Part shown: in pieces, positions 25,650 to 35,185 of the stretch
Layout: every line of letters begins with the position of its first letter
How positions within the stretch are numbered: position 1 is the stretch's first letter
Assembly (NCBI RefSeq): GCF_002105285.1
Contig: NZ_MUHR01000011.1
Coordinates: 248,001-312,000, forward strand
Length of the DNA stretch: 64,000 nt
Reading direction: 5' to 3'
Source of the DNA: Planktotalea arctica
GTDB taxonomy: Bacteria > Pseudomonadota > Alphaproteobacteria > Rhodobacterales > Rhodobacteraceae
Notes under the pieces: model-generated
What the model saw: the letters and a program-made list of their open reading frames with translations, nothing else
Database searches by the model: none
What the model was told of the DNA's origin: nothing
Position numbers and translations under genes: made by a program

Positions 25650-27044
25650 TTAGAAGTGAATTGCGCGCCCGTAGGCATCCAGCACGCTTTCGTGCATCAT
25701 TTCTGACAAGGTCGGATGCGGGAAAACGGTGTGTATCAAATCCTCCTCCGTCGTTTCCAACTGCCGCCCGATCACGTAACCTTGGATCAACTCGGTCACT
25801 TCCGCACCAATCATATGTGCGCCTAAAAGCTCGCCCGTTTGGGCGTCGAACACAGTTTTGACCAAACCTTCGGCCTCGCCAAGGGCAATCGCCTTGCCGT
25901 TGCCCATGAAAGGGAAACGCCCGACTTTAATATCGTTTCCTGCCTCTTTCGCCTGCACTTCAGTCATCCCCACCGAAGCGATCTGTGGATGGCAATATGT
26001 GCAACCCGCAATGGAACCCGGTTTGATCGGATGCACGGTTTTTCCTGCGATCATTTCAGCGACCATCACCGCTTCGTGGCTGGCCTTATGGGCAAGCCAG
26101 GGCGCGCCGGCAATATCGCCAATCGCGTAGATGCCCTCGACGGCTGTGCGGCAAAATTCATCGGTGACCACGTGGGTGCGATCCACTTCGATGCCTGTGC
26201 CCTCAAGGCCAAGGCCTTCAATGTTGCCAACGATTCCCACGGCGGAGATCACCGTATCAAACTCTTCCGTGTTTACCTTGCCGCCCGTTTCAATATGCGC
26301 CGTGACTACACCCTTGCCGCGATCAAGTTGCTTTACCATTGAATTTTCACGTATTTTCATGCCCTGCGCCATGAAACTTTTCCTGGCGAACGCACTGATT
26401 TCTTCGTCTTCAACAGGCAACACGCGGTCCATCACTTCGACAACCGTAGTGTCGCAGCCGAGCGTGTTGTAAAAACTGGCAAACTCGATCCCGATCGCAC
26501 CCGAGCCAATGACCAGCAATTTTTTCGGCATCCGCGGCGGGGTCAAAGCGTGCTTGTAGGTCCAGACCAGATCGCCATCCGCTTCCAGCCCCGGCAGTTC
26601 GCGTGCGCGCGCGCCAGTGGCGAGAATGATGTGATCAGAACTAAGGGTTTCTTCACCTTTGTCTGTTTTAACACTCACACGGCCTGTGCCAGAAAGCCGC
26701 GCCTGCCCCATGACCACGTGGATTTTGTTCTTTTTCATTAGATGGCTGATCCCGCCGGATAGCTGCCCGGCCACTTTACGTGACCGCGCAACGACCGCAT
26801 CCAGATCATAATCGACGCCAGTCGCGCTTAGACCGAACTCTTTAGCGCGGTGCATCAAATGAAACACCTCGGCCGAGCGCAGCATCGCCTTGGTCGGGAT
26901 ACAGCCCCAGTTAAGACAAATGCCGCCCATATGTTCACGCTCGATAATGGCGACGCTCAAGCCTAGCTGCGCACCGCGGATAGCCGCGACATAGCCCCCC
27001 GGCCCTGCTCCGATCACGATCATGTCGAACTGCGTCTGGCTCAT
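25650..27044 (-). CDS. lpdA: Dihydrolipoyl dehydrogenase (E3)
   Basis: FAD flavoenzyme that reoxidises dihydrolipoamide in 2-oxoacid dehydrogenase or glycine-cleavage complexes. 464 residues. FAD-binding GAGPGGYVAA is at 12-21, the redox-active cysteines are in GGICLNWGCIPTKA (about 40-53), the NAD-binding GSGAIGIEFASFY is central, the second FAD motif AIGDIAG is at about 305, and the C-terminal active-site His-Glu pair is in TVFPHPTLSEMMHE. No E1/E2 genes are adjacent, so the complex it serves is not shown here. Confidence 0.95.
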   Translation of the reverse strand: MSQTQFDMIVIGAGPGGYVAAIRGAQLGLSVAIIEREHMGGICLNWGCIPTKAMLRSAEVFHLMHRAKEFGLSATGVDYDLDAVVARSRKVAGQLSGGISHLMKKNKIHVVMGQARLSGTGRVSVKTDKGEETLSSDHIILATGARARELPGLEADGDLVWTYKHALTPPRMPKKLLVIGSGAIGIEFASFYNTLGCDTTVVEVMDRVLPVEDEEISAFARKSFMAQGMKIRENSMVKQLDRGKGVVTAHIETGGKVNTEEFDTVISAVGIVGNIEGLGLEGTGIEVDRTHVVTDEFCRTAVEGIYAIGDIAGAPWLAHKASHEAVMVAEMIAGKTVHPIKPGSIAGCTYCHPQIASVGMTEVQAKEAGNDIKVGRFPFMGNGKAIALGEAEGLVKTVFDAQTGELLGAHMIGAEVTELIQGYVIGRQLETTEEDLIHTVFPHPTLSEMMHESVLDAYGRAIHF

Positions 27045-27152
27045 TCTGGCCTCCGTGAATGTAACGATGCGCGCAGGCTACCCAGCGCGCGCACAAATGA
27101 AAAGAGCAGCCGCCTCGCTGCTCTGTTCAATCTGTCATCTGCACGAGGTCTG

Positions 27153-27737
27153 CTACGCGCTCATGCGCTGCAATTCTTTCACCGTGCTGCCATAGCCGCC
27201 GCGCGCCACGTAGTCTTGCTCTACCTTGGTAAATTTGCGCGCAAGGGCGTCGTTGCGGTAAGGGAACCGCCCGAATTTGCGGATCACTTCACGGTGGGCC
27301 TTGGCGTGAAGCAGATTGTCTTCGCCAGATTTTGGCATGCGCTCTTTCATCAGGCGGATGCAGCGTTCCTGATCGCACAGGTTTTCCGAGTGCATCAGCG
27401 GCAAATAGAAAAACTGGCGCGCAGGTTCGTCGATGCGCATATCCCATTGGCGATCAATCGCCACTTTAGCCGCCGCAAGGGCCGCCTTGTCAGAGGCAAA
27501 CGCGCGGCCCGTACCGCGAAACATGTTGCGCGGAAACTGGTCCATCAACACGATATAGGCCAACGCGCCGTTGGGATAGGTCAGCCAAAGACCGAACTTG
27601 CCCTCCATCGCCGCCTGCCATGTCGCGCCAAAGCGATCACTGATTTCGCGGTCCAGACTATCCTCCGCCTTGTACCAATCGGCGGGGCTCTTTTCATCGA
27701 GCCAAAAGCCCAACACATCATCAGGTGCCGCAATCAT
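27153..27737 (-). CDS. DUF924 family protein
   Basis: 194 residues, all-helical by composition. It shows the family's hallmarks: DDVLGFWLDEKSPADWYK at the start, VLMDQFPRNMFRGTGRAFASD in the middle and FFYLPLMHSENLCDQERC. Members have a TPR-like fold of unknown role. It stands between an MFS gene and lpdA with about 100 bp on each side. Confidence 0.85.
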   Translation of the reverse strand: MIAAPDDVLGFWLDEKSPADWYKAEDSLDREISDRFGATWQAAMEGKFGLWLTYPNGALAYIVLMDQFPRNMFRGTGRAFASDKAALAAAKVAIDRQWDMRIDEPARQFFYLPLMHSENLCDQERCIRLMKERMPKSGEDNLLHAKAHREVIRKFGRFPYRNDALARKFTKVEQDYVARGGYGSTVKELQRMSA

Positions 27738-27830
27738 ACCAATTCTCCCAATTGCGCGTCATAGACAACTTAACCGTACAATCAGCTTAGCCGTTGAGGC
27801 CAATAACAAAATGCGTCAAATGCGACATAT

Positions 27831-29108
27831 TCAGGGGGAATTTTCCTCAAGTTGCTCCTCGAGCTGCTCTTCAAGCGCATTTTCGATAGCAATCTCTTGC
27901 GCGACCTCGACAAAGACCGGCGAAGAGGACGGCATGATCGCCTGAAAACCCGACGTGTCCTCGACCGAGGGCGAAGATCGCTGGGTCATACGGAAAGCCG
28001 CATAAAGTCCAATCGCGCACATCAGTGCAGAGATCACACCGAAAAACGCACCTGCTCCAAATGTTGTCATCAACCAGCCGGTGAAAATCGGGCCGGAAAT
28101 TGCGCCAAGCCCGTTCACAAAGATCATCCCGCCGGACGCGGCCGCCATGTCCTCATGTTCAAGAAAGTCGTTGGTGTAGGCCAGAAACAGTGAATACAGC
28201 GGATTGGACGTGCCCCCAACAAGGAAGGCCGAGGCCAGCAAAAGATTGAAATTCCCGCCCCAGAAGATCGCAACAAAGGCCGCAACACCGCCGAGGATGC
28301 CTGTAGCAAGAATCAAAACACGGCGGTCCATGCGATCGGAAAACCAGCCAATCGGGTACTGCATGACCAATGCGCCAACGTAAAAGGCCGACACAAGGAT
28401 CGAGATTTGCGGAATACTGAGCCCGGCTTTACCGCCGTACACCGCCGCCATGCCGAACTGCGCAGAAAACACACCGCCAAGCAAAAACATGCCCACAACC
28501 CCCAACGGCGAAGCCGTATAAAGCGCGCGCAGCGTCATCGGCTTGGTCGTGTCAAAGGCAGGCGTAGGCGTGATCGAGAGCAGAATAGGCGCAAAGGCCA
28601 CGGACACCAGAACCGAGGGCACGATAAACAAAATGTAGCCAGAGGGATCACCAAGCACCACAATGCCTTGCGCCGCAACGATGCCGATCATTTGCACGAT
28701 CATATAAAGCGAGAGCGTCTGCCCACGCGTTTCATTGGTCGCGGAGTTATTCAGCCAGCTCTCTGCAGTCACGTAAACACCGGAAAAGCAAAACCCGATG
28801 ATGATGCGCCCAATCATCCAGGCCTCGGCATTGGCCAGTGCCGGATAAAGGATCAGAACCGCAGAAATCAGCGAGCCAAGGGCCGCAAAAACGCGCACAT
28901 GCCCAACGCGGCGGATCATTTCAGGAGCAAGCCGCGAGCCGCCAAGAAAGCCAACAAAATAGGCCGACATGACCAGCGACATCTCGAAGGTTGAAAACCC
29001 CTCGATCTCGCCTCGGATCCCCAAGAGCGTCCCTTGCAAACCATTGCCGAGCATCAGCAGCATCATGCCAAGCAAAAGAGCCCATGAATTTGAGAGAACT
29101 GAGAACAT
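27831..29108 (-). CDS. MFS transporter (YcaD-like) with acidic C-terminal tail
   Basis: 425 residues with about twelve hydrophobic helices ending near residue 375. The last 50 residues are soluble and finish with a Glu-rich repeat (ALEEQLEEQLEENSP). Sequences such as GFCFSGVYVTAESWLNN and SLYMIVQMIGIVAAQ resemble the YcaD group of MFS proteins. Substrate unknown. Not tightly linked to its neighbours. Confidence 0.82.
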   Translation of the reverse strand: MFSVLSNSWALLLGMMLLMLGNGLQGTLLGIRGEIEGFSTFEMSLVMSAYFVGFLGGSRLAPEMIRRVGHVRVFAALGSLISAVLILYPALANAEAWMIGRIIIGFCFSGVYVTAESWLNNSATNETRGQTLSLYMIVQMIGIVAAQGIVVLGDPSGYILFIVPSVLVSVAFAPILLSITPTPAFDTTKPMTLRALYTASPLGVVGMFLLGGVFSAQFGMAAVYGGKAGLSIPQISILVSAFYVGALVMQYPIGWFSDRMDRRVLILATGILGGVAAFVAIFWGGNFNLLLASAFLVGGTSNPLYSLFLAYTNDFLEHEDMAAASGGMIFVNGLGAISGPIFTGWLMTTFGAGAFFGVISALMCAIGLYAAFRMTQRSSPSVEDTSGFQAIMPSSSPVFVEVAQEIAIENALEEQLEEQLEENSP

Positions 29109-29207
29109 ATCGGGCCTACTTTCTACAACATTCGAGAAACCAGCGTCTATGCTCCGATGCGGGCTACGTCTGGGGCATGCGCGACACCCGATGTGTCCTG
29201 CGCGCCG

Positions 29208-30269
29208 TTATGCGCCCGGAACAAGCAGCGAGCTATCCCCGTATGAAAAGAAACGGTAGTCATTCGCGATTGCATGGGCGTAAATTTCATCGACCCGCTC
29301 TTTACCCATTAAGGCCGAGACCAGCATCATAAGCGTGCTTTTGGGCAAATGGAAATTGGTCATCAAAGCATCTGCCACATGGAAGGTAAATCCGGGGTAA
29401 ATAAAGATATCCGTCTCCCCCTCCCACGGCGCGATCTGTGCGGTTTTCGCCGCCGCGCTTTCGATCAGGCGCAGGGCCGTCGTGCCCACAGGAATCACCC
29501 GCCGCCCCTCGGCCTTGGCGCGCGCAATCTGCTTTGCGGCGGCGGCGCTTACCTGCCCCCATTCCGCGTGCATCTTGTGGGTGGTGACATCATCCACCTT
29601 CACCGGAAGAAACGTTCCCGCACCTACATGCAAAGTAACATGGGCGAACTCGACGCCGCGCGTGCGCAGCGCATCCAGCAGGTCATGATCAAAGTGCAAC
29701 GACGCAGTAGGCGCTGCGACTGCGCCGGAATGCTGGGCGAAAACCGTCTGGTAATCTTCTTTGTCTTGCGCATCCGCCGCGCGCCGCGCTGCGATATAGG
29801 GCGGCAGCGGCATAGCGCCGGCCTCGGCCAATGCAGCATCGAAATCATCGCCCGTCAGGTTGAAGGCCAAAACACCCTGCCCGTCCTCTTTCGCAATCAG
29901 GGTCGCACTCAAATCAGCAGAAAACTCGACGGTTTCGCCCTCATTTATCTTGCGCAGCGGCTTGATCAGCGCACTCCAGGCGCCCTGCGGCTCTGCGCGC
30001 GGCTCTAGCAGGGTAACTTCGATTTTCGCGCTCCCCGTGCCGTCAGCGCTGCCGCGTTTGCGCAGACCGAACAGGCGTGCAGGAATAACCTTGGTGTCGT
30101 TCAATACCAGCAGATCGCCAGAGCGGAAAATCTGCGGCAGATCGCTGACATGGCGATCATGAATCGCGCCGCCCTCGGCCAGTAGCAATTTCGCCGACGA
30201 ACGCGGCTTGGCCGGGCGCGTGGCGATCAAATTTTCGGGCAAATCGAAATCGAAATCAGTGAGTTTCAT
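29208..30269 (-). CDS. queA: tRNA preQ1(34) S-adenosylmethionine ribosyltransferase-isomerase
   Basis: Transfers and isomerises the ribosyl group of SAM to preQ1 at the wobble base, making epoxyqueuosine. 353 residues, family length. Features: [18 protein letters not shown] at the start, [42 protein letters not shown], and the C-terminal [17 protein letters not shown] with [11 protein letters not shown]. Its ATG is six bases behind the large AsmA-like gene, so they share a transcript. Confidence 0.96.
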   Translation of the reverse strand: MKLTDFDFDLPENLIATRPAKPRSSAKLLLAEGGAIHDRHVSDLPQIFRSGDLLVLNDTKVIPARLFGLRKRGSADGTGSAKIEVTLLEPRAEPQGAWSALIKPLRKINEGETVEFSADLSATLIAKEDGQGVLAFNLTGDDFDAALAEAGAMPLPPYIAARRAADAQDKEDYQTVFAQHSGAVAAPTASLHFDHDLLDALRTRGVEFAHVTLHVGAGTFLPVKVDDVTTHKMHAEWGQVSAAAAKQIARAKAEGRRVIPVGTTALRLIESAAAKTAQIAPWEGETDIFIYPGFTFHVADALMTNFHLPKSTLMMLVSALMGKERVDEIYAHAIANDYRFFSYGDSSLLVPGA

Positions 30270-30275
30270 AGCTGT

Positions 30276-33200
30276 TTATTGCCCCAAATCTGGCGGTGGA
30301 CGACGGAAGATTTCCCTAAACATTCCCGGCGTAAATAGCGAGAGCGGATTTACCTGAATTTGCGGTGTTGCTGCTGCCCCGGTGGCGGTGAAATTGAAGC
30401 CGACAAGCCCCTCCCCGCGCCGCGTCAGAATAGAGCCTATACCGTTGATGGCAAAGAACGGGGATACCACGCCCTGCATATCCATCGTCTTATTCGCGAC
30501 GTCGTAATAGCCATCAACCGAAAGCCCGAGCGAGGGTCCGACTGCGCTGCCATCGGTGATGGTGATCACCTGAGGCGTTATGCGAAACGAGCTATTCACC
30601 TCGGAAAACATCAAGCCACGTCCGTCCATCTGTTCAAGCAGGCCGATCCCGCTTGCCGCGCTGAGCAGGGCAAGCGCAGGCGGCGCATCGCGCAGGCGCA
30701 GGTTCACGATTGCCAAAGTACCGTCATAGCTGTTCGCATCTGAACGCGGTGACAGACTTAGCGTCAGCGCGCCCTCGTTGGCGTTTTGCAGCAGACCAGC
30801 GGCGCTCATGGCGGCGCCTGCATTGCTCGCCTTGATCTGCACCGCCGTGCGCCCGCTCTTGGGAACGGTTATGCCCGTCACCAGAACCGCGCCGTTCAAG
30901 CGGCCATTAAACTCGCCGTTCAAGCCCTGATTGGATATGAACGCGCCTGTAAAACTGCGCAGCGCAATATCCTTGGTCACTTGCAAGCGATCCAGACGGA
31001 CAGTCAAAGGCACGGCGCCGCCTGCCCCTGTGGCCGCGCTGTTTTGCGCAGGAATTCGGCGCAGATCCAGCATGCCGCCGCCGATCGTCACGCTCGGGGC
31101 CACGCCGCGCCCGCGCCCTGTCAGGGTGATCGGCGCATCCAGCCAATCGCCCGCCTGCACACGTTCAAAGCGCGCACTCTCCAGCGTGCCGCCAGCGGCG
31201 ATGCTGATCGCGCCTTCGGCCTTGAGGCCCGGCGCATCAAAAGTCAGGCGATCGACTTTGGGCAGATCGCCGTTGGCACTCCCGAGCGCGCCGCGCACCG
31301 AAAGGGAGGCCCGTGCACCTGCGTCTTTGCTCCAGCCCAGCGGCGCGAGGCGCAAGCCCACGCCAGCCAAGTTCGAGCTTAGGGCGAAACTCGGCGCGGC
31401 GCCTGCCTTGAGATCAAGCGTGATCTCTCCCTGCCCTTTGCCCGAAACGGAGCCGGGCGGAAGGCCGATGTTGAACGTATCAACGAAGCGCTCGGATATC
31501 TCGATCTGTCCGCTCAACTGACTGCCCGCACCGGGCGTTCCCAGCGGCATCACCCATTCGCCCTGCACCGGCACCGCATCGATGCGCCCTGCGCCTGCAA
31601 GCGTGATGCGCTGCGACGTTGCGCGCAAATCAAGCTGATCAGCGGCGATGACGCGCCCCACGGCAAGGGTATCGCTGCGCACGCCCGTGATCTTGCCAGC
31701 GACGTCGAAAATGATTTCCGACATGGGAATTTTCTGCTTCAGCGGCAGCGTGACAGAGCCGGACAGCGCTGCGCGCCCGTCGGCGATGGTGACGGGCTGT
31801 CCGGCTTTGCTCAGAAACTCGAACGGTTTTTGATCCAGGATCGACAGCGCGGCCGTCACGGTGCTTTTGGTTTCAAGCGTCACCGTCGCAGGCGCGCCGC
31901 GAAGGCGCATATCGGGGATTTCGAACACCGTTCCCGCCACATCGATGCGCCCGCCTTGCGGCGCGGTGACCTGCCCCGCCTCCACCGCCGCTAGGAAACG
32001 ACTGCCCTCGATGCGCGCATACCCGCGCGCGCCCGTGACGGGGGGCAGTTGCTTCATGAAGCGCATGCTCGCATTGGCATAGGCGAAATCAAGGTGCATC
32101 TCGGGGCGGCTAACCGCATCGGCGCGAAAGGCAAGGCGCACATTGCTCAGATCCCCCGCGAGAATATTCTGCGCGATCCATGCGCGGGTTTTGGGCTTTA
32201 CCGTATTGGGCCAGACTTTCAGCAACTCATCTATATCGAGCCGCCGCGCGCGCGCATCCAGCGCCGCGCGCCAGCCATCCGCGCCGATATCAGCGCGCCC
32301 GCTGGCCACAAGGGTTTGCCCCGCCTGGCTCAAGACCAATTGCCCGATATCAAGGCGGAAGGGATCAAAGACGAGGCGCATGTCCAATTCAGCGCCCTCC
32401 AGCGTGATCGGTTCGGGGTAGAGATCGTCTGGATTGGCCTTGATGCTGGTCAGGCGGAACTGGCCCAGCATGGCTTCGGGCCAGCCACCGGGCGCGTTTT
32501 GCAGGCGCGCCCGCCCCTCGCCGCGCGCTTCGATCCACGCGGATTTGATCGACAACTCGCTAAAGGTCAGGATGTTCTCATCCGGCTCATAGGTGAAATA
32601 GGCCTTCGCCCCGTCAAAGGGGATCGGGCGCGCTTCATCCTCGGGCTGCACCACGCCTTGCCCGATTTGCAGCGTGGCATTCAAGGGACCAAGCGCGCCG
32701 TTTGCATCCACTTCGGTGCGCAGCGAGCCTGAAATCGGCGCGCGCAGCGCCTCCATCCATGCAAGTGCTTCGGTCTGGCTCGCAATATCATGCGCAGGTG
32801 CATCGGCCAGCGTCAGCCCGACGCGTGCGGCAGGCGAGCCGATGGCGCTGTCATAACTCATTTCCAGCGTCGTCGCATAATCCTGTCCGCCCAGCAGTGC
32901 GAAATCGGCGCCCATCGCCAATTGCCCGTCCTTGGCGCTGAGACGCATGCGCCCACCATCCACCGTCCAGGCCCGCCCCGCACGCGCGTCTTCATAAAGC
33001 ACAGTCAGGCTATTGGCCTCGACCTCTTGCAAATATTGCAGTTCGGGGCGCACCAGAAGTTGATCGATCCGCTCGATCAACTCCACCAGCGACGCCGCTT
33101 GCTCGCTCGTGCGCAGCGCAGAGCCGATGGTCAGATCGAAACTGCCATCGCGCGCGCGGCGCAGCTTCATAAGCGCGCCAGAGAGCGAAATTTTCTTAGG

Positions 33201-33602
33201 AGAAAATTGCCCGCGCAGCGCCGCCGGAAACGACGCGCGCACGCTCAACTCGCCCAGCGAGGCGAAGGGCAATCCCGTATCATCGAGCACGGTGACATTT
33301 TCAAAGTGAACCCGCGGGCTCAGATCGGCCTCCTCGATGCGCAGTGAAATACTGCCGATACTGATATCGACCTGCGGCAGCGCGTTGGCTACGCGCTGCT
33401 CGATCTGGTTTTGCAGCCACTGCGGCGCGTGCACATCGCGCCCGATCAGCAGCACGAAACCGATCACCAGCGCCACAGCGAAACCGCCAAGCCCCGTCAG
33501 AACAGCCTGCGCCAAATGACGTTTGCGCAGACGGCGGGCGCGCATTTGCGGCCCCGAATCCGTTTGCGGCACGTTCTGTGTTGGCTCTGGCGTGTCGTTC
33601 AT
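30276..33602 (-). CDS. Giant AsmA-like / YhdP-type envelope protein (DUF3971)
   Basis: 1108 residues. A basic cytoplasmic start (RARRLRKRH, 22-30) is followed by one transmembrane helix at about 33-55 and a very long periplasmic region rich in beta-strand pattern, ending with an AsmA-type C-terminal section (near 850-1080). AsmA-like proteins such as YhdP and TamB form bridges that carry phospholipids between inner and outer membranes; that role here is inferred from architecture. Divergent from bcp with a 95-bp gap; coupled to queA downstream. Confidence 0.82.
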   Translation of the reverse strand: MNDTPEPTQNVPQTDSGPQMRARRLRKRHLAQAVLTGLGGFAVALVIGFVLLIGRDVHAPQWLQNQIEQRVANALPQVDISIGSISLRIEEADLSPRVHFENVTVLDDTGLPFASLGELSVRASFPAALRGQFSPKKISLSGALMKLRRARDGSFDLTIGSALRTSEQAASLVELIERIDQLLVRPELQYLQEVEANSLTVLYEDARAGRAWTVDGGRMRLSAKDGQLAMGADFALLGGQDYATTLEMSYDSAIGSPAARVGLTLADAPAHDIASQTEALAWMEALRAPISGSLRTEVDANGALGPLNATLQIGQGVVQPEDEARPIPFDGAKAYFTYEPDENILTFSELSIKSAWIEARGEGRARLQNAPGGWPEAMLGQFRLTSIKANPDDLYPEPITLEGAELDMRLVFDPFRLDIGQLVLSQAGQTLVASGRADIGADGWRAALDARARRLDIDELLKVWPNTVKPKTRAWIAQNILAGDLSNVRLAFRADAVSRPEMHLDFAYANASMRFMKQLPPVTGARGYARIEGSRFLAAVEAGQVTAPQGGRIDVAGTVFEIPDMRLRGAPATVTLETKSTVTAALSILDQKPFEFLSKAGQPVTIADGRAALSGSVTLPLKQKIPMSEIIFDVAGKITGVRSDTLAVGRVIAADQLDLRATSQRITLAGAGRIDAVPVQGEWVMPLGTPGAGSQLSGQIEISERFVDTFNIGLPPGSVSGKGQGEITLDLKAGAAPSFALSSNLAGVGLRLAPLGWSKDAGARASLSVRGALGSANGDLPKVDRLTFDAPGLKAEGAISIAAGGTLESARFERVQAGDWLDAPITLTGRGRGVAPSVTIGGGMLDLRRIPAQNSAATGAGGAVPLTVRLDRLQVTKDIALRSFTGAFISNQGLNGEFNGRLNGAVLVTGITVPKSGRTAVQIKASNAGAAMSAAGLLQNANEGALTLSLSPRSDANSYDGTLAIVNLRLRDAPPALALLSAASGIGLLEQMDGRGLMFSEVNSSFRITPQVITITDGSAVGPSLGLSVDGYYDVANKTMDMQGVVSPFFAINGIGSILTRRGEGLVGFNFTATGAAATPQIQVNPLSLFTPGMFREIFRRPPPDLGQ

Positions 33603-33697
33603 GGTCAGGAGATTTGCCTTTATTTCAGCGCAGCGCGCACTATTGTTTGCCCCCTTCTAATATGAAACCAACGGCTGTGAAACCAAGGGGATGCCAA

Positions 33698-34162
33698 ATG
33701 ATTGATGCCAACGACAAAGCGCCAGAGTTCACATTGCCTGCCAGCGGCGATCAAACCCTAAGCCTTGCAGAGGCGGGAAGCGCGGTTGTTTTGTTCTTTT
33801 ATCCGCGCGACGACACGCCAGGCTGCACGAAAGAGGCGATCGCCTTTACCGGCATGGAAGCCCAGTTCGCCGCGCTTGGCGTCAAAATCTGGGGAATTTC
33901 CGCCGATAGCCTCGCCAGCCACGAGAAATTCGCAGCCAAGCATGGGCTGAGCATGCCTTTGCTTTGCGACGCGGATAGTGCGGTTTGCGAGGCTTACGGC
34001 GTGTGGAAGGAAAAGAACATGTATGGCAAAAAATTCTTCGGCATCGAGCGCGCAACATTTTTGATCAACGCTGATGGCACGCTGGCGCAGGTCTGGCGCA
34101 AGGTCAAAGTGCCGGGCCACGCAGAAGCGGTGCTTGAGGCCGCGAAGGCACTTCTGCCATGA
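33698..34162 (+). CDS. bcp: Thioredoxin-dependent peroxiredoxin (Bcp/PrxQ)
   Basis: Reduces hydroperoxides using thioredoxin. ATG 33698 follows AAGGGG and gives 154 residues. The peroxidatic Cys43 is in YPRDDTPGCTKEA; the resolving cysteine found five residues later in some PrxQ members (e.g. E. coli) is absent here (KEAIAF). Further cysteines in LLCDADSAVCEAYG may resolve or the protein may work as a 1-Cys enzyme. It overlaps the DUF455 gene by ATGA. Confidence 0.93.
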   Translation: MIDANDKAPEFTLPASGDQTLSLAEAGSAVVLFFYPRDDTPGCTKEAIAFTGMEAQFAALGVKIWGISADSLASHEKFAAKHGLSMPLLCDADSAVCEAYGVWKEKNMYGKKFFGIERATFLINADGTLAQVWRKVKVPGHAEAVLEAAKALLP

Positions 34163-34980
34163 AATCACTGGCACAAATGGCGCTGGACGTACTGCAAACC
34201 GCAGATGGGCGCGCGAAAACCGCGCTTTCGCATAAATATGCGGCCGAGTGGCGCGCAGCGCGGGCAAACGGCGATGCCATCGAGATCGGCAGCGCCGCGC
34301 CACCCATGCACCCTGCCCGCCCGGAGCGGCCCGAATTGCTCTCGCCGCGCGATGTGCCGCGCCGCAAACCGGGCAGCGAGCAAGGCCGCATCGCGCTCTT
34401 GCATGCGGTGGCCCATATCGAGCTGAACGCGGTTGATCTGCACTGGGATATCATCGCCCGTTTCACTCATATCCCCATGCCTATGGGCTTTTATGATGAC
34501 TGGGTCAGCGCCGCGAATGACGAAAGCAAACATTTCAATCTGATGTGCGATTGCCTTGAGGAACTGGGCAGCCACTACGGCGCTTTGCCAGCCCATGCCG
34601 GCATGTGGCGCGCCGCCGAGGATACGGCGAAGGACTTCATGGGCCGCCTCGCAGTGGTGCCCATGGTGCTTGAGGCGCGCGGCCTTGATGTGACGCCGGG
34701 CATGATAAAGCTCTTTCAGAACGCCAAAGCAGATAGTGCCGTCGCCGCGCTGGAAGTGATTTATGCAGAGGAAGTTGCGCATGTCGCCTATGGTTCCAAA
34801 TGGTTCAACTTCATGTGCGGGCGCGATAACCTTGATCCCAAAGAGGTCTTCCACAGCCTTGTGCGGCACTATTTCCACAGCACTCTCAAGCCGCCTTTCA
34901 ATGAAGAAAAGCGCGCAGAGGCAGGAATTCCACCGGACTTTTATTGGCCGTTGACCGAAGATTTTCCCGCCGAAACCTAG
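34159..34980 (+). CDS. DUF455 ferritin-like protein
   Basis: 273 residues of the ferritin-like superfamily. Metal-type motifs are visible: HIELNAVDLHWD (about 87-98), NDESKHF (about 119-125) and YAEEVAHVAYG (about 208-218), the pattern of a four-helix di-iron protein. Function in this family is undefined, though relatives include tRNA- and small-molecule-modifying oxygenases. Translationally coupled to bcp, which suggests a shared oxidative-stress or peroxide context. A 205-bp non-coding gap follows before the M23 gene. Confidence 0.85.
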   Translation: MKSLAQMALDVLQTADGRAKTALSHKYAAEWRAARANGDAIEIGSAAPPMHPARPERPELLSPRDVPRRKPGSEQGRIALLHAVAHIELNAVDLHWDIIARFTHIPMPMGFYDDWVSAANDESKHFNLMCDCLEELGSHYGALPAHAGMWRAAEDTAKDFMGRLAVVPMVLEARGLDVTPGMIKLFQNAKADSAVAALEVIYAEEVAHVAYGSKWFNFMCGRDNLDPKEVFHSLVRHYFHSTLKPPFNEEKRAEAGIPPDFYWPLTEDFPAET

Positions 34981-35185
34981 CCCCCAACATTGCGGGCAAG
35001 TCTTTGAGTTCGGCGGTTTTCTGCCACAATCAAGCGTAAAACTCCCCTAAATCGAATCGCCGGGGCCAAATGACTTGCACGGCGGCAAGGGGCTGGGTAT
35101 GGAAATTCCTAAGGTGCCGGGGATCGCTTTACTTATGATCCGAAATGAGCGCCATTATTGAGTTGGGACAAAAAGGGATGCTGGT

